A DNA stretch of 64,000 nucleotides from Aquiluna sp. KACHI24 (GTDB lineage Bacteria > Actinomycetota > Actinomycetes > Actinomycetales > Microbacteriaceae). Under the pieces are notes generated by a model. It was not told the origin of the DNA and did no database searches. It saw only the letters and a list, made by a program, of their open reading frames with translations. Of the stretch, positions 44,139-53,928 are shown piece by piece; positions within the stretch are counted from its first letter, which is position 1; every line of letters begins with the position of its first letter. The position numbers were made by a program, and so were the translations under genes. The stretch covers positions 248,001-312,000 of the forward strand of contig NZ_AP026677.1 of the NCBI RefSeq assembly GCF_025997915.1, given 5' to 3'.

Positions 44139-45787
44139 TGAAAAAGCTAATCGCCCTGCTTGCGATTCTGACTCTGTCGGGTTGCGCCGCGATACCAACT
44201 GGGTTGGATGTTAAATCCGGACCTGAGATTGCTGCGTCCGAACAGCAAGAGGTTGCTTACTACACCCCATCGGGACCACTTGAGGGTGCAACTCCTCGAG
44301 AGATTGTCAGTGGCTTCTTGGCCGCTGGAACTGGTCCGCAAAACGACTACGCCGTGGCAAGAGAGTTTCTAAGCCGCGACTTCGCTCAACAGTGGAAACC
44401 TGATAACCAGGTATTGATTCGAAATGGAGCACCGACATTCCGCGAGGGTGGACCTGGGCTGCAGATGGTCGCTATCAATGTTCAAGCCAGGCTTGATGAG
44501 CACGGTCGCTACTCAAGCTATGAGGCGGCTGACACAACATCTCTTCGGTTCAAGCTGGTTCAGCAAGATGGTCAGTGGCGCATTGACTCCGCACCAAACC
44601 TAACCGTGGTTACACCACCGGTTTTCCAGGTGGTGTTCAAGCCATACAACATCTACTTCCTCGACACTCGCGGTAGTGATCTGGTTCCAGATCTTCGTTG
44701 GTTCCCATCGCGCGCTTCAACCGGAACCAGATTGGTAAATGCACTTTTGGCAGGACCATCGGAGTATTTGATGCTCGGGGTTCAGAGTGCCATTCCGGAG
44801 GGCACCAAGCTAACGATTGGTGCGGTGAAGATTCAGCAAGGTATTGCCGAGGTTGACTTCGACTCGGTAGCACTCAGCGCAGATGCGATCAATCGCCGCT
44901 TGATGCTCTCTCAGCTTCGGGCAACCCTGCTTCAGCTCTCCGGGGTCTCTGATGTTGTGTTGAGCGTGAATAGCTCCAGGCAAGACATTGTCCCGGCAGA
45001 GCTGTCCCCTGCTCGAAGCGGGTCTGAGGTGCTGGCTCTATCGGATGCTGTTTACCGAATCGGACCAGCAGACTCACTTGCCATCACCGGAACCGCAAAC
45101 CTAGTTCAGTTCTCCAATCCGACACTTTTGGCCGGCGCTCGCTCTGGCAACCTCTTGGCTTTTGCTGGCCCTGATGGAGTTGAGTTGATGGTTGGTTCAG
45201 GAATTGGTGTTCAGAGCCAACGGATTTCCAAAGTGAGCAATGTGGTCTCGCTGGAGTTTGACTCGGAGGATCTACTTTGGATCGTGCCTGAGCAATCAGG
45301 GTCCGATGTTCAGGTCTTTGATGGCTCAAACCAGGTGGCGTCTTTGGTCTTACCAGTCATTGGAACCCGAATTAGCGCTCAGCTAAGTCCGGAGGGCTCA
45401 AGGCTTGCTGTAATTGTGAAGAATAAAGGCGAGGTTCGCCTTGAGATATTCACGATTGCAAGGGATGTTCGAAATAACCCATCGACCATCAATCCTGGAA
45501 CCATAATCCAGGCTCCGTTGCAAAGCCCAGTCTCACTCACCTGGCAATCTCCGGTGACGCTGCGAATCTTGGAGACCTCACCGCGCTCGAGCTCCCTCAC
45601 CGACTATCCGTTGTTTGGACCCAGGGTCTTACTGCCAACGCCAGTGGTCCGAGGGGCAAAGGTCGTTGCCGGACAGGCGACTGGATCAAGTTATCTTCTC
45701 GGCACCAACGGGGAGCTTTGGAATCTGATCGGTGGCTCTTGGCGCAGGCTGCAATCAGAGCTGACCGACATTGCGAAGCTTCGCTAA
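44138..45787 (+). CDS. lpqB: Lipoprotein LpqB with GerMN domain
   Basis: 549-residue lipoprotein that modulates MtrB signalling in mycobacteria. Signal peptide with lipobox LTLSGC (Cys about 16), LpqB N-terminal domain, a GerMN domain around residues 200-280 (LVNALLAGPSEYLM and GIAEVDFDSVALS), and a C-terminal beta-propeller-like half. ATG 44138 is favoured over GTG 44135 because GGAG at 44129-44132 is 5 nt away. Follows mtrB by overlap, the conserved actinobacterial order. Confidence 0.92.
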   Translation: MKKLIALLAILTLSGCAAIPTGLDVKSGPEIAASEQQEVAYYTPSGPLEGATPREIVSGFLAAGTGPQNDYAVAREFLSRDFAQQWKPDNQVLIRNGAPTFREGGPGLQMVAINVQARLDEHGRYSSYEAADTTSLRFKLVQQDGQWRIDSAPNLTVVTPPVFQVVFKPYNIYFLDTRGSDLVPDLRWFPSRASTGTRLVNALLAGPSEYLMLGVQSAIPEGTKLTIGAVKIQQGIAEVDFDSVALSADAINRRLMLSQLRATLLQLSGVSDVVLSVNSSRQDIVPAELSPARSGSEVLALSDAVYRIGPADSLAITGTANLVQFSNPTLLAGARSGNLLAFAGPDGVELMVGSGIGVQSQRISKVSNVVSLEFDSEDLLWIVPEQSGSDVQVFDGSNQVASLVLPVIGTRISAQLSPEGSRLAVIVKNKGEVRLEIFTIARDVRNNPSTINPGTIIQAPLQSPVSLTWQSPVTLRILETSPRSSSLTDYPLFGPRVLLPTPVVRGAKVVAGQATGSSYLLGTNGELWNLIGGSWRRLQSELTDIAKLR

Positions 45788-45869
45788 CAATTTCTAAGAA
45801 CTCGCGCTTATCAACAACACAAATTCTCTTAGCCGGAGGTCAAATAACTGACGTGATGATTGCAGGGTG

Positions 45870-46481
45870 ATGGATGCCCTATTGCAACTTATTGCTCCGG
45901 TGAAGTGTGTTTGTTGCGGCAAGAGCTCGGTCCTGTGTTGCCCAGAGCACCTGACTGAGCCCGGGGTCGTAGCTCTGTCAGGGGTCCCGATGCACTACCT
46001 AACTCCACTGGATGATGATCGGCTGAGGACGATGGTTGCATTTAAAGACAAGGGTGTCACTGCCTTAGCAGCGCACTATGCCAAGGCAACCAGGTTCTAC
46101 TTGGAAGCTAAGGGGTTAACGGATGTGGTTGTTGTGGTGCCACCGAGAAATCCCCGGAACTACCGCACGAGGGGCTTTCATCCAGCACTGTTGGTTGCCA
46201 ACAAGCTTGGCCTGCGGGTCCGAAGCGCAAGAGCACTCAAAAGACTGGCCGATCAGAGAACGCTGAGCGCTCTACACCGTGCGCAAAACCTCTCAGGTGC
46301 TTACGAGCTTTCAAGCCTGGCGGGGGAGTCGGTGCTGCTCTTTGATGACGTGATGACAACCGGTGCCACGCTTAGAGAGCTCCACCGTGCTGCAACTGAA
46401 GCTGGGGGTGAGGTGGTGGCCGGCTGTGTGCTAGCTATGAGATTTCAGGAATTTGTCCCAACAGATTTGAAAAAGGCGTAG
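45870..46481 (+). CDS. comF: ComF-family phosphoribosyltransferase
   Basis: 203 residues. An N-terminal zinc-ribbon-like Cys cluster (CVCCG, CCPEH) precedes a type I phosphoribosyltransferase fold with the PRPP loop VLLFDDVMTTGATLREL (about residue 152) and VVVPPRNPRNYRTRGFHPA upstream. It is named after the competence protein ComFC, but here it stands alone and its substrate is unknown. The ATG 45870 overlaps the TGA of a tiny upstream frame (45853-45870). GTG 45867 is the alternative start. Confidence 0.82.
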   Translation: MDALLQLIAPVKCVCCGKSSVLCCPEHLTEPGVVALSGVPMHYLTPLDDDRLRTMVAFKDKGVTALAAHYAKATRFYLEAKGLTDVVVVVPPRNPRNYRTRGFHPALLVANKLGLRVRSARALKRLADQRTLSALHRAQNLSGAYELSSLAGESVLLFDDVMTTGATLRELHRAATEAGGEVVAGCVLAMRFQEFVPTDLKKA

Positions 46482-46519
46482 TTTGTAGACAGGGCATCGA
46501 AGCCCCCGAGGAGGCAACC

Positions 46520-47125
46520 GTGGATCTCAGAATTTCAGCCAGAAACCTCAATGTCTCGGAGCGATTCAAGGAATACGCTGCCGAGAAATCAGCAAAAGTT
46601 GAGCAGTACGCGCATCGGCCGCAGGAGCTCAACGTGAAAATAACTCGCCACGAGCACCACTCAACCGGAGTTGAGGACCAAGTCGAACTGACTGTTTATG
46701 AACCAGGTCATGTGGTCAGGGCAGAGGCTCGAGCAGTCGACAAGTTTGCTGCCTTTGACATCGCATTTGGCAAGTTGGTTGAGCGACTCCGTCGTTATTC
46801 GGACAAACACAAGATCCACCGTGGTGGAAATCACAAGAACCTAGGTGCGAGCGAGCTTGCAGCAGCGGACTTTGCCCAATTGGACATTAAGCCACTAGAT
46901 GTCAGGGTGAGTGTCGAGGAAGAAGAGGTCCCAGCGGACCTAACTTCTCCGATTACGATCCGTGCCAAGGAGTTTCCTGCTAACCCGATGACCAAGGAGC
47001 AGGCGGTTGATCACATGGAGCTTGTAGGCCATGACTTCTACTTGTTTTTGGACAGTGAAACGGGCAAAAATGCTGTGGTCTATCGACGCAAGGGTTACAG
47101 CTACGGGGTAATCAGCCTGAGCTAA
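46520..47125 (+). CDS. hpf: Ribosome hibernation-promoting factor, long form
   Basis: 201-residue long HPF. An N-terminal S30AE domain (residues 1-100, [18 protein letters not shown] at the start) binds the decoding region, and a C-terminal dimerisation domain (about 138-200, [15 protein letters not shown] at the end) pairs ribosomes into 100S particles. GTG start preceded by GAGGAGG. It sits between comF and secA as in many actinobacteria (Rv3241c). Confidence 0.93.
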   Translation: MDLRISARNLNVSERFKEYAAEKSAKVEQYAHRPQELNVKITRHEHHSTGVEDQVELTVYEPGHVVRAEARAVDKFAAFDIAFGKLVERLRRYSDKHKIHRGGNHKNLGASELAAADFAQLDIKPLDVRVSVEEEEVPADLTSPITIRAKEFPANPMTKEQAVDHMELVGHDFYLFLDSETGKNAVVYRRKGYSYGVISLS

Positions 47126-47174
47126 TAAAAGCCCCAGCAACTACAATTGCACCCGAAACCTAAGGGAGATCATT

Positions 47175-49814
47175 TTGGTGTCAATCATTGACAAACTGCT
47201 GCGCGCGGGTGAGGGAAAGCTACTTCGTAGGCTCCAGTCAATTGCGCAGGAGGTCAACGCTCTCGAGCAGAACTTTGTCGGTCTAACTGATGAAGAGCTA
47301 CGTGATGAGACCAGACAGTTCCGTGAGCGCTACGCAGCCGGTGAGACTCTGGATGACCTACTCCCTGAGGCCTTTGCCGCAGTTCGCGAGGCTGCCAAGC
47401 GCACGATTGGTCTTAGACACTTTGATGTTCAGCTCATGGGTGGTGCCGCCCTGCACCTAGGCAACATCGCTGAGATGAAAACCGGTGAAGGTAAGACGCT
47501 GGTCGCAACCACCGCTGCTTACCTGAACGCAATTCCTGCCAGGGGCGTTCACGTTGTAACCACGAATGACTTTCTTGCCGGTTACCAGTCTGAGTTGATG
47601 GGCCGTGTGTTCCGCGCCTTGGGTATGACCACTGGTTGCCTGGTTTCAGGTCAGGAGCCTTCGGTTCGCAGAGCGCAGTATGAGTGCGACATTACCTATG
47701 GAACCAATAATGAGTTTGGTTTTGATTACCTGCGCGACAACATGGCGCTGAATAAGTCAGACCTCGTGCAGCGCGGTCACTTCTTCGCCATCGTCGACGA
47801 GGTTGACTCCATCTTGATCGATGAGGCAAGGACCCCACTGATCATTTCTGGTCCTGCCTCTCCAGAGGTAAACCGCTGGTTCGGTGTCTTCTCGAAGCTG
47901 GTTCAGACGCTTGAGGCTGAGGTTGACTACGAGGTTGACGAGAAAAAGCGCACGATCGGTGTGCTGGAGTCCGGTATCGACAAGGTTGAAGATTACCTGG
48001 GCATCGACAATCTCTATGAGTCAGCCAACACCCCGCTGATCTCTTTCCTCAACAACGCGATTCGCGCCAAGGAGCTGTTCCGCAAGGACCGCGACTACGT
48101 TGTGGTGAACGGCGAGGTTCAGATCGTTGATGAGCACACTGGCCGCATCCTGCCAGGTCGTCGTTACAACGAGGGCATGCACCAGGCGATTGAGGCCAAG
48201 GAGGGCGTGGCCATCAAGGCCGAGAACCAGACCCTTGCCACCATCACTCTGCAGAACTATTTCAGGATGTACCAAAAGCTCTCCGGTATGACTGGTACTG
48301 CCGAGACCGAGGCCGCAGAATTCATGTCAACCTACAAGTTGGGTGTGGTTCCAATCCCGACAAACAAGCCGATGATTCGTCTTGACCAGCAGGACCTGAT
48401 CTTCAAAAACGAAGAGGTCAAGTTCCGCATGGTGGTTGAGGACATCGCCACTCGCCACCAGACCGGTCAGCCGATTCTGGTTGGTACCACCTCGGTTGAA
48501 AAGAGCGAGTATCTCTCGAAGCTGCTAGCCAAGCGTGGTGTCAAGCACGAGGTTCTAAATGCAAAGAACAACGCTCGAGAGGCAGCCATTGTTGCCCAAG
48601 CGGGTAGATTCGGAGCGGTAACCGTAGCCACCAACATGGCCGGTCGCGGTACCGACATCATGCTCGGTGGTAACGCCGAGTTCTTGGCTGTTGCCGAGAT
48701 GCACAAGCTTGGTCTTGACCCTGTTGAGCAGGCCGAGGACTACGAAAAAGCTTGGGACGAGATCTTCGAAAAGATCAAAGCTCAGGTCGCTACCGAGGCT
48801 GAGAAGGTGCTGGCCGTAGGTGGACTCTACGTACTGGGCACCGAGCGTCACGAGTCCCGCCGCATCGACAACCAGCTTCGCGGTCGTTCCGGTCGCCAGG
48901 GTGACCCGGGTGAATCCAGGTTCTATCTCTCACTCACCGACGACTTGATGCGATTGTTCAATTCAGGTGCGGCTGCGGCTTTGATGAACCGCTCATCGGT
49001 GCCGGATGAATCCGTGATTGAGTCAAAGGTAGTATCTCGGGCCATTGCCTCAGCGCAGTCCCAGGTCGAGGCTAGAAACGCTGAGATTCGCAAGAACATC
49101 CTCAAGTACGACGATGTGATGAACCGCCAGCGCGAGGCAATTTACTCAGACCGCCGTCATATCCTCGAGGGCGACGACATCTCTGGCACTTTCCAGCAGT
49201 TCTTGGAGCAGGTTGTCACCGAGGTGGTTCGCAATGAAGTGACCGACACTTCGGTTCACGATTGGGATCTGCCAGGCCTATGGAATACGTTGTCTCAGAT
49301 TTACCCGGTTGGTCTTGAGGTTGATGAGGTTCTTGAAGAGGCTCGTTCGATCTCCAAGGTTTCAGTCTCATGGCTTATCGAGGAGCTGCTCTCCGATGCT
49401 CGACTTGCCTATCAGAAGCGAACCGAGGACGTTGGTGAGCAGGTCATGCGTGAACTCGAGCGCCGCGTGATGCTTTCGGTAATTGACCGTAAATGGCGCG
49501 ATCACCTCTATGAGATGGATTACCTCAAGGAGGGAATCGGTCTGCGTGCAATGGCTCAGCGAGATCCGCTCGTGGAATACCAGCGCGAGGGTTACAACAT
49601 GTTCTCGGACATGATGGCCGGCATCCGCGAAGAGGCAGTGCAGTTCCTGTTCAACGTCGAAATCAAGCAGACGGTGACCGAGGTTCAGCCACAGCCAATC
49701 CCGCAGGGTCTGACCTACACTGCGCCAAGCGAACCAGGAACTCCGGCAAAGTCCGAACCTGCCAAGCCGCAGCAAAATAAGGATGGCTCTGGAAGTAGCT
49801 TCTTCCGCGGCTAA
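47175..49814 (+). CDS. secA: Preprotein translocase ATPase SecA
   Basis: 879-residue motor of the Sec pathway. DEAD motor with Walker [12 protein letters not shown] (about residue 102), [16 protein letters not shown] (about residue 208), second half with [13 protein letters not shown] (about residue 491) and [17 protein letters not shown] (about residue 571). The C-terminus ends in SSFFRG without a zinc-binding tail. Start is TTG 47175 or GTG 47178, with AAGGGAG upstream. Only one SecA is in the window. Its stop shares CTAA with the convergent Rv3235-type gene. Confidence 0.96.
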   Translation: MVSIIDKLLRAGEGKLLRRLQSIAQEVNALEQNFVGLTDEELRDETRQFRERYAAGETLDDLLPEAFAAVREAAKRTIGLRHFDVQLMGGAALHLGNIAEMKTGEGKTLVATTAAYLNAIPARGVHVVTTNDFLAGYQSELMGRVFRALGMTTGCLVSGQEPSVRRAQYECDITYGTNNEFGFDYLRDNMALNKSDLVQRGHFFAIVDEVDSILIDEARTPLIISGPASPEVNRWFGVFSKLVQTLEAEVDYEVDEKKRTIGVLESGIDKVEDYLGIDNLYESANTPLISFLNNAIRAKELFRKDRDYVVVNGEVQIVDEHTGRILPGRRYNEGMHQAIEAKEGVAIKAENQTLATITLQNYFRMYQKLSGMTGTAETEAAEFMSTYKLGVVPIPTNKPMIRLDQQDLIFKNEEVKFRMVVEDIATRHQTGQPILVGTTSVEKSEYLSKLLAKRGVKHEVLNAKNNAREAAIVAQAGRFGAVTVATNMAGRGTDIMLGGNAEFLAVAEMHKLGLDPVEQAEDYEKAWDEIFEKIKAQVATEAEKVLAVGGLYVLGTERHESRRIDNQLRGRSGRQGDPGESRFYLSLTDDLMRLFNSGAAAALMNRSSVPDESVIESKVVSRAIASAQSQVEARNAEIRKNILKYDDVMNRQREAIYSDRRHILEGDDISGTFQQFLEQVVTEVVRNEVTDTSVHDWDLPGLWNTLSQIYPVGLEVDEVLEEARSISKVSVSWLIEELLSDARLAYQKRTEDVGEQVMRELERRVMLSVIDRKWRDHLYEMDYLKEGIGLRAMAQRDPLVEYQREGYNMFSDMMAGIREEAVQFLFNVEIKQTVTEVQPQPIPQGLTYTAPSEPGTPAKSEPAKPQQNKDGSGSSFFRG

Positions 49815-50170
49815 ATCAGGCTGATGTCGGTGATCCGATACCTGGTGTGAACCAGCTCGGCCCTAATCGAAACTGCCTTAGTTACCCCGCTAATACGAAG
49901 GATCACCACGCCTTGAAAGGCGTGGTGATCCGTGAGAAAGGTCTGGGTTGTCTTCAGACAGACCTCGGGCCTGGATCGCAGTCCGGTTAGAGCGCGTTGT
50001 CTGGCTTCCCGTTGTGCTCGTTGGCAGACGTCGTAGTAGGTCCTGTCAGAGAGCCACCTTGCCAGCTGCTCAGGCCTTCTCACCCCCGCTAAAACTTCAA
50101 TGTAAGCAGCAGAGATCTCGGCAAAGAACGGTGCTGGGTCAACTTTCTTGGTAGCGACTTGGTCTGACAT
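49811..50170 (-). CDS. Rv3235-family protein
   Basis: 119-residue cytoplasmic protein typical of the small Ala/Arg-rich family encoded next to secA in actinobacteria. Visible features: a helical half with [20 protein letters not shown] and a beta-strand half with [19 protein letters not shown]. Function unknown. ATG with AAGGGGG 5-6 nt upstream. Family assignment from pattern and context. Confidence 0.65.
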   Translation of the reverse strand: MSDQVATKKVDPAPFFAEISAAYIEVLAGVRRPEQLARWLSDRTYYDVCQRAQREARQRALTGLRSRPEVCLKTTQTFLTDHHAFQGVVILRISGVTKAVSIRAELVHTRYRITDISLI

Positions 50171-50336
50171 AAGGCCCCCTTTTTCATAAGTCGTGGCAGT
50201 AGTTTGGCCTTATCAAATGAAACTGAAAAGGGTCAAGCCCAGGTTGTGGAAAACTCCGAAGCCTGCGAGAAAAGGCCAAATTTGATCCTGTGGAAAACCC
50301 TCCGCACAGTTTCTCGATTCTTGCCAATCTGTTGGC
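50171..50336. other. 166-nt divergent spacer with two DnaA-box-like repeats
   Basis: Between the Rv3235-family and SAF genes. It contains two copies of TGTGGAAAA (50245-50253 and 50289-50297), whose reverse complement TTTTCCACA fits the general DnaA box TTWTNCACA, 44 bp apart in direct orientation. A near-consensus CAATCT lies 6 nt before the SAF gene ATG. No other gene or RNA is visible. Confidence 0.5.
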
Positions 50337-50915
50337 ATGGCGATTCGAATGGGAAGAAAAATCCCCAATTGGTTGATACTGGCTGGAGCCGGAGTTGTGG
50401 TCTGTGTTGGACTTGTGGTCAGCGTCTTGGCAAAACCCTTGCCGGAATACTTAGTTGCCGCGGCCGACATCAAACCGGGTAGCGTGCTGAGCGAGCAGGA
50501 CTTTGTTTCTGTTCCCCTTGATTTAGGTGAGATTCAAAATTACATAAGGGCAGATCAGTTGCCCAGCAATCAAAGCGTTGTGCGAGTGGTTCGTAAGGGT
50601 GAGCTGCTGTCCGCCTTCGACCTGACCGGCGAACTGGATCCAAATTTCACAGCACTTCGTTTAGTCCCCGAGCTTCGACCCGCAATTTCCAAAGTCGGCT
50701 CTTTTGTTTCGGTTTGGCGAGCACTCGAGGGGGAGACTGGCTTTGAGATGCAGCGCCTGGTGGAGCGCGCGGAGGTGCTGGCTATTGAGGAGGGAGAGGG
50801 GTTATTTGCCGACAACGTTCCTGAGATCGAGATAAGACTTGGCATCGAACAGTCAGTCTTTGTGATGCAGGCCATCTCCCAGGAGAGTTCGATCTTCTTG
50901 GTGCCGGTGTCATGA
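50337..50915 (+). CDS. SAF-domain protein, CpaB/RcpC-like
   Basis: 192 residues with one N-terminal membrane helix (about 15-32) and an SAF domain (about 38-105; AAADIKPGSVLSEQDFVSV and VRKGELLSAFDL), the arrangement of the pilus assembly protein CpaB/RcpC. The remaining C-terminal part is shorter than in full CpaB. It overlaps the ATPase gene by 4 nt. No other Tad pilus gene (cpaF, tadB, tadC or flp) is in the window, so a pilus role is doubtful. Confidence 0.72.
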   Translation: MAIRMGRKIPNWLILAGAGVVVCVGLVVSVLAKPLPEYLVAAADIKPGSVLSEQDFVSVPLDLGEIQNYIRADQLPSNQSVVRVVRKGELLSAFDLTGELDPNFTALRLVPELRPAISKVGSFVSVWRALEGETGFEMQRLVERAEVLAIEEGEGLFADNVPEIEIRLGIEQSVFVMQAISQESSIFLVPVS

Positions 50916-51775
50916 GCTTGATTGATTTGGAGCGCAGGGTAGAACCCAAGCCTGAGTCACTGCAGCGAGATGCTTCCATCGTTTCGGTCTGGGGTTCCGC
51001 CGGAAGTGGGAAAACCAATCTTGCAGTGAACTTGGCGTTTGAACTTGCTTCGATGGGGCACCAGGTTTGTCTTGTGGATTGCTCCACCCGCAGACCGGCC
51101 ATTGCCCCATGGTTGGGCATCACCGAACCGGGTCCCGGAATTCTCGGGCTTTTGCGCCTAGCTCGACAAGATCGACTCGACCAAGAGCAGTTTCTTCGGC
51201 TCAGCCACGAGATTTGTTTTGGCAATCACTCACTCGCTTTGATCAGCGGGATATCTCAACCTGCGCGCTGGCCAGAGTTTGATGGTGAAGCAATAAACGC
51301 ACTGCTTGATTGGATCTCCAGGCAATACAGTTTCGTGGTTTTGGATTTAGATTCAGACCTAGAGCGAGGGCTCATAAAACTCGAGGCGTCCATTGAGCGA
51401 AACCAGCCCACCGCGAGCCTTCTAGAGCGATCAACCAGGGTCTTGATGGTCTCAGGGAGCGACCCAGTATCTGTGAATCACACGCTCATGGCAGTCAGGG
51501 ATCTAACCTGTGATTACGAGCTGATCGCCAATCGCCTTCGAAGCTCGGTGCTGGGAAGAGACCCAGCTAGGCAGGTCCGCGACACCCTCTATGAACTGCT
51601 ATCCAAGGAGTTGATCTCAGTCTTGCCGGATGATTCAGAGGCTGTGGATCAGTCCATGTTGAAATCCCAACCGCTATTGATGATTGCCAAAAACTCCAAA
51701 TTGCGTGAAGCCATCAGAGCGCTGGCGATCGAACTAATCAAACACCGCGAGGGTAGACTCGAGAATCGTGAGTGA
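50912..51775 (+). CDS. MinD/ParA-like ATPase (CpaE type)
   Basis: 287 residues of a SIMIBI-class P-loop ATPase. Walker A is GSAGSGKTN (residues 28-36); the Lys that marks the deviant ParA/MinD loop (expected at position 29) is Ser. Switch-like VCLVDCSTRRPA (about residue 53) and Walker B VVLDLDSDLE (about residue 145) follow. ATG overlaps the SAF gene, and the end overlaps the kinase gene by 8 nt, so the three products are probably made in a fixed ratio. Relatives position Tad pili or partition cargo; the role here is unknown. Confidence 0.72.
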   Translation: MSLIDLERRVEPKPESLQRDASIVSVWGSAGSGKTNLAVNLAFELASMGHQVCLVDCSTRRPAIAPWLGITEPGPGILGLLRLARQDRLDQEQFLRLSHEICFGNHSLALISGISQPARWPEFDGEAINALLDWISRQYSFVVLDLDSDLERGLIKLEASIERNQPTASLLERSTRVLMVSGSDPVSVNHTLMAVRDLTCDYELIANRLRSSVLGRDPARQVRDTLYELLSKELISVLPDDSEAVDQSMLKSQPLLMIAKNSKLREAIRALAIELIKHREGRLENRE

Positions 51776-53183
51776 GACCGTTCAGCAACAGCAGTGGTTG
51801 CGATCGCTGATTGCCGACTGGCAACTCATTTCCGACATGGCATTTGCAGACCTAGTGCTTTGGGTTCCAGTGGGAGCAAAGCTTCAAGCCTTCGCTCACG
51901 CCAGACCATCCACTGCTCCCACGCTCTTTCATCGAGATCTCACCGACAGCTCTCCTCGCTACGACTGGATCGAACTGATTGAGGCTGCATTCTCATCGGG
52001 TGAGGCTCAGGTCTCTGGCTCGATCACACAAGTTGACGACCTATCCGCAAGAATTTCCGCTTTTCCAGTTTTAGCTCCAGGTAGCAAGAAACCGCTGGCG
52101 GTCATCTCCCGTCACACGAATCTTTCGCAGCCTCGCTATACCAACCGACTGCAAATCAATTTCAACGAGTGTGCAACGCAGCTCTTGGAAATGGTGGCCA
52201 GGGGTGAGTTTCCAATTCCCGAGGCTGGCACCGCAGCCAAGCGTGGGGCTCCTCGACCAAACGACGGCTTTATTCGACTAGACCAAGCCGGACGGATTAT
52301 TTTTGCCAGCCCAAATGCGTTGTCGGTCTTCAACCGAGCAGGTCTTCAGGGTGAACTTGAGGGGCGATTGCTTGCCGAGGAGATCACTGGCACCCAGTCC
52401 AAGTTGGTTCAGATAGACGAGGGTCTCCCTTTGGTCTTGACCGGCAAGGCAGCTTGGCGCACCGACATTGAATTTCCAGATTTCACGATCGCTGCTCGCT
52501 CGATCCCGCTAACCAAGGGCTCAGAGCGCATCGGTGCGATCGTGCTATGTCGAGATGTGACCGAGCTTAGGGTCAGGGAGCGTGAACTGATCACGAAGGA
52601 TGTCACGATTCGTGAGATCCACCACCGAGTCAAGAACAACCTTCAGACTGTCGCGAGCCTTTTGCGGATTCAGTCGCGGCAGACTTCGAGTGAAGAGGTC
52701 AAGGAATCGCTGTCGCAAGCGATGCGCAGAGTGAGCGCAATCGCAGTTGTGCACGATGTGCTCTCTGAAGGCATTGACCAAGAGGTTTCTTTCGATCAGA
52801 TCTTTAAACGAATCCTGCTCTTGATCCCCGAGATCGCCGGTTATCACACCACAGTGAAGACCGAATTTGTGGGGAGTTTTGGAGACATGGCGGCTGCTCG
52901 CTCAACTCCATTGGCGTTGGTGCTGACCGAGGTGGTTGCCAACGCGGTCGAGCATGGTCTGAGCGATCGGTCTGGCACTATCACCGTAAGCGCGGAGCGG
53001 GAGAAGCAAAACCTTCACATCGAGATTATTGATGATGGTGCTGGGTTGCCTGAGGGCAAGGTTGGCAGCGGTTTGGGCACGCAGATCATTCGAACCCTGG
53101 TGGAGTCGGAGTTGCGCGGAAAGATTAACTGGACCTCGCCAATTCGTGGCGGGACCAAGGTGGTTATTGACCTACCGGTTTAG
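51768..53183 (+). CDS. pdtaS: PdtaS-like soluble sensor histidine kinase
   Basis: 471 residues, no membrane helix. N-terminal GAF-like sensor (residues 1-140), a PAS-like middle (about 165-275), a HisKA_2 helix with phospho-acceptor His in IHHRVKNNLQTVASLL (about residue 284), and a HATPase domain with VANAVEHGLSDRSG and DDGAGLPEG. In mycobacteria PdtaS (Rv3220c) signals to the RNA-binding regulator PdtaR. The gene starts with GTG inside the end of the ATPase gene. Its stop shares TTAG with the convergent whiB1-like gene. Confidence 0.85.
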   Translation: MSETVQQQQWLRSLIADWQLISDMAFADLVLWVPVGAKLQAFAHARPSTAPTLFHRDLTDSSPRYDWIELIEAAFSSGEAQVSGSITQVDDLSARISAFPVLAPGSKKPLAVISRHTNLSQPRYTNRLQINFNECATQLLEMVARGEFPIPEAGTAAKRGAPRPNDGFIRLDQAGRIIFASPNALSVFNRAGLQGELEGRLLAEEITGTQSKLVQIDEGLPLVLTGKAAWRTDIEFPDFTIAARSIPLTKGSERIGAIVLCRDVTELRVRERELITKDVTIREIHHRVKNNLQTVASLLRIQSRQTSSEEVKESLSQAMRRVSAIAVVHDVLSEGIDQEVSFDQIFKRILLLIPEIAGYHTTVKTEFVGSFGDMAAARSTPLALVLTEVVANAVEHGLSDRSGTITVSAEREKQNLHIEIIDDGAGLPEGKVGSGLGTQIIRTLVESELRGKINWTSPIRGGTKVVIDLPV

Positions 53184-53434
53184 CCTGCTCGGCGTGCGCG
53201 TGCGTAGCGACGCTTTAGGGATCTGCGCTCGTCTTCGCTGAGTCCGCCCCAAACACCAGTGTCCTGGTTTTCCTTGATTGCGTACTCGAGGCATTGAGCC
53301 GAAACTGAACACTGTCTGCAGATTGATTTTGCCTGCTCGATTTGCTCTAGCGCTGGTCCAGTGTTGCCTACTGGGAAGAAGAGCTCAGGGTCTTCATTGA
53401 GGCATCGGGCCTGGTTTAGCCACTGCATATCCAT
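53180..53434 (-). CDS. whiB1: WhiB-family regulator (WhiB1-like)
   Basis: 84-residue iron-sulfur regulator. The cluster cysteines are Cys11, Cys39, Cys42 and Cys48 (ARC, ICRQC, AQCLEYAI), then GVWGGLSEDERRSLKRR and a basic tail. Length and position beside pdtaS match Rv3219 (WhiB1). ATG with AGGA about 11 nt upstream. WhiB1-type proteins bind SigA and respond to nitric oxide in mycobacteria; here this is by homology only. Confidence 0.88.
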   Translation of the reverse strand: MDMQWLNQARCLNEDPELFFPVGNTGPALEQIEQAKSICRQCSVSAQCLEYAIKENQDTGVWGGLSEDERRSLKRRYARARRAG

Positions 53435-53553
53435 AGTGTTCTGTTATTCCTAAGGGTCGAAACAGGAGGTATCCCGGTGGGGTAAAGTCACATCTGCAAC
53501 GTCCAAAATGGTTTCACACCGAAGCCCATAAATCAAGACCCAAAATTGCGAGC

Positions 53554-53928
53554 ATGAACATAAAACTGACCGTGGCAATAGCTATCTTGGCGATGGAATC
53601 TTTCGCGCTCATCGCGGTTACACTCTGGTCGCTCTTAGCAATCTTGCAGGGAAACACCTTCTCTTTGACGAGCTCGCTCTTCCTCTTTGGACTCTTGATC
53701 GCGGCTTCACTCTGGGCCGGCAACATAACTTTTGGACTAGCCAGGCGCAAGCGCTGGTCTCACACGGCAGCCATGGTTTTACAGCTATTGATCGCTTCGA
53801 TTGCGACCGCAAGCTTTTCCGGAGAGTTTGCCTCACCGGTTATCGGCTGGGGACTTTTGATCCCTGCGGCGTTGGGTTTCTACCTGCTTTTTTCGAGACA
53901 GGTGAGAGTGGAATTCGGTAAGGACTAG
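53554..53928 (+). CDS. Small membrane protein of unknown function
   Basis: 124 residues with four predicted membrane helices (about 8-28, 38-58, 68-90 and 95-115). A short positively charged loop (LARRKRWSHTAAM) lies between helices 2 and 3. No recognisable family. It stands alone, and its stop shares CTAG with the convergent bcp gene. Confidence 0.6.
   Translation: MNIKLTVAIAILAMESFALIAVTLWSLLAILQGNTFSLTSSLFLFGLLIAASLWAGNITFGLARRKRWSHTAAMVLQLLIASIATASFSGEFASPVIGWGLLIPAALGFYLLFSRQVRVEFGKD

Noticed and set aside
50171-50336. Replication origin because of two DnaA-box-like sites
   Set aside because: Only two boxes, no dnaA, dnaN or AT-rich unwinding element nearby; secA surroundings are not the usual origin context.
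53435-53553. CRP-type operator upstream of whiB1, as known in mycobacteria
   Set aside because: Half-sites like TGTGA occur (for example TGTGACTT) but no symmetric TGTGA-N6-TCACA is present.
53514-53750. Minus-strand 78-codon frame overlapping the small membrane protein gene
   Set aside because: The plus-strand gene has a coherent four-helix membrane pattern ending at a YTAR junction; the minus frame has a basic composition without such support.
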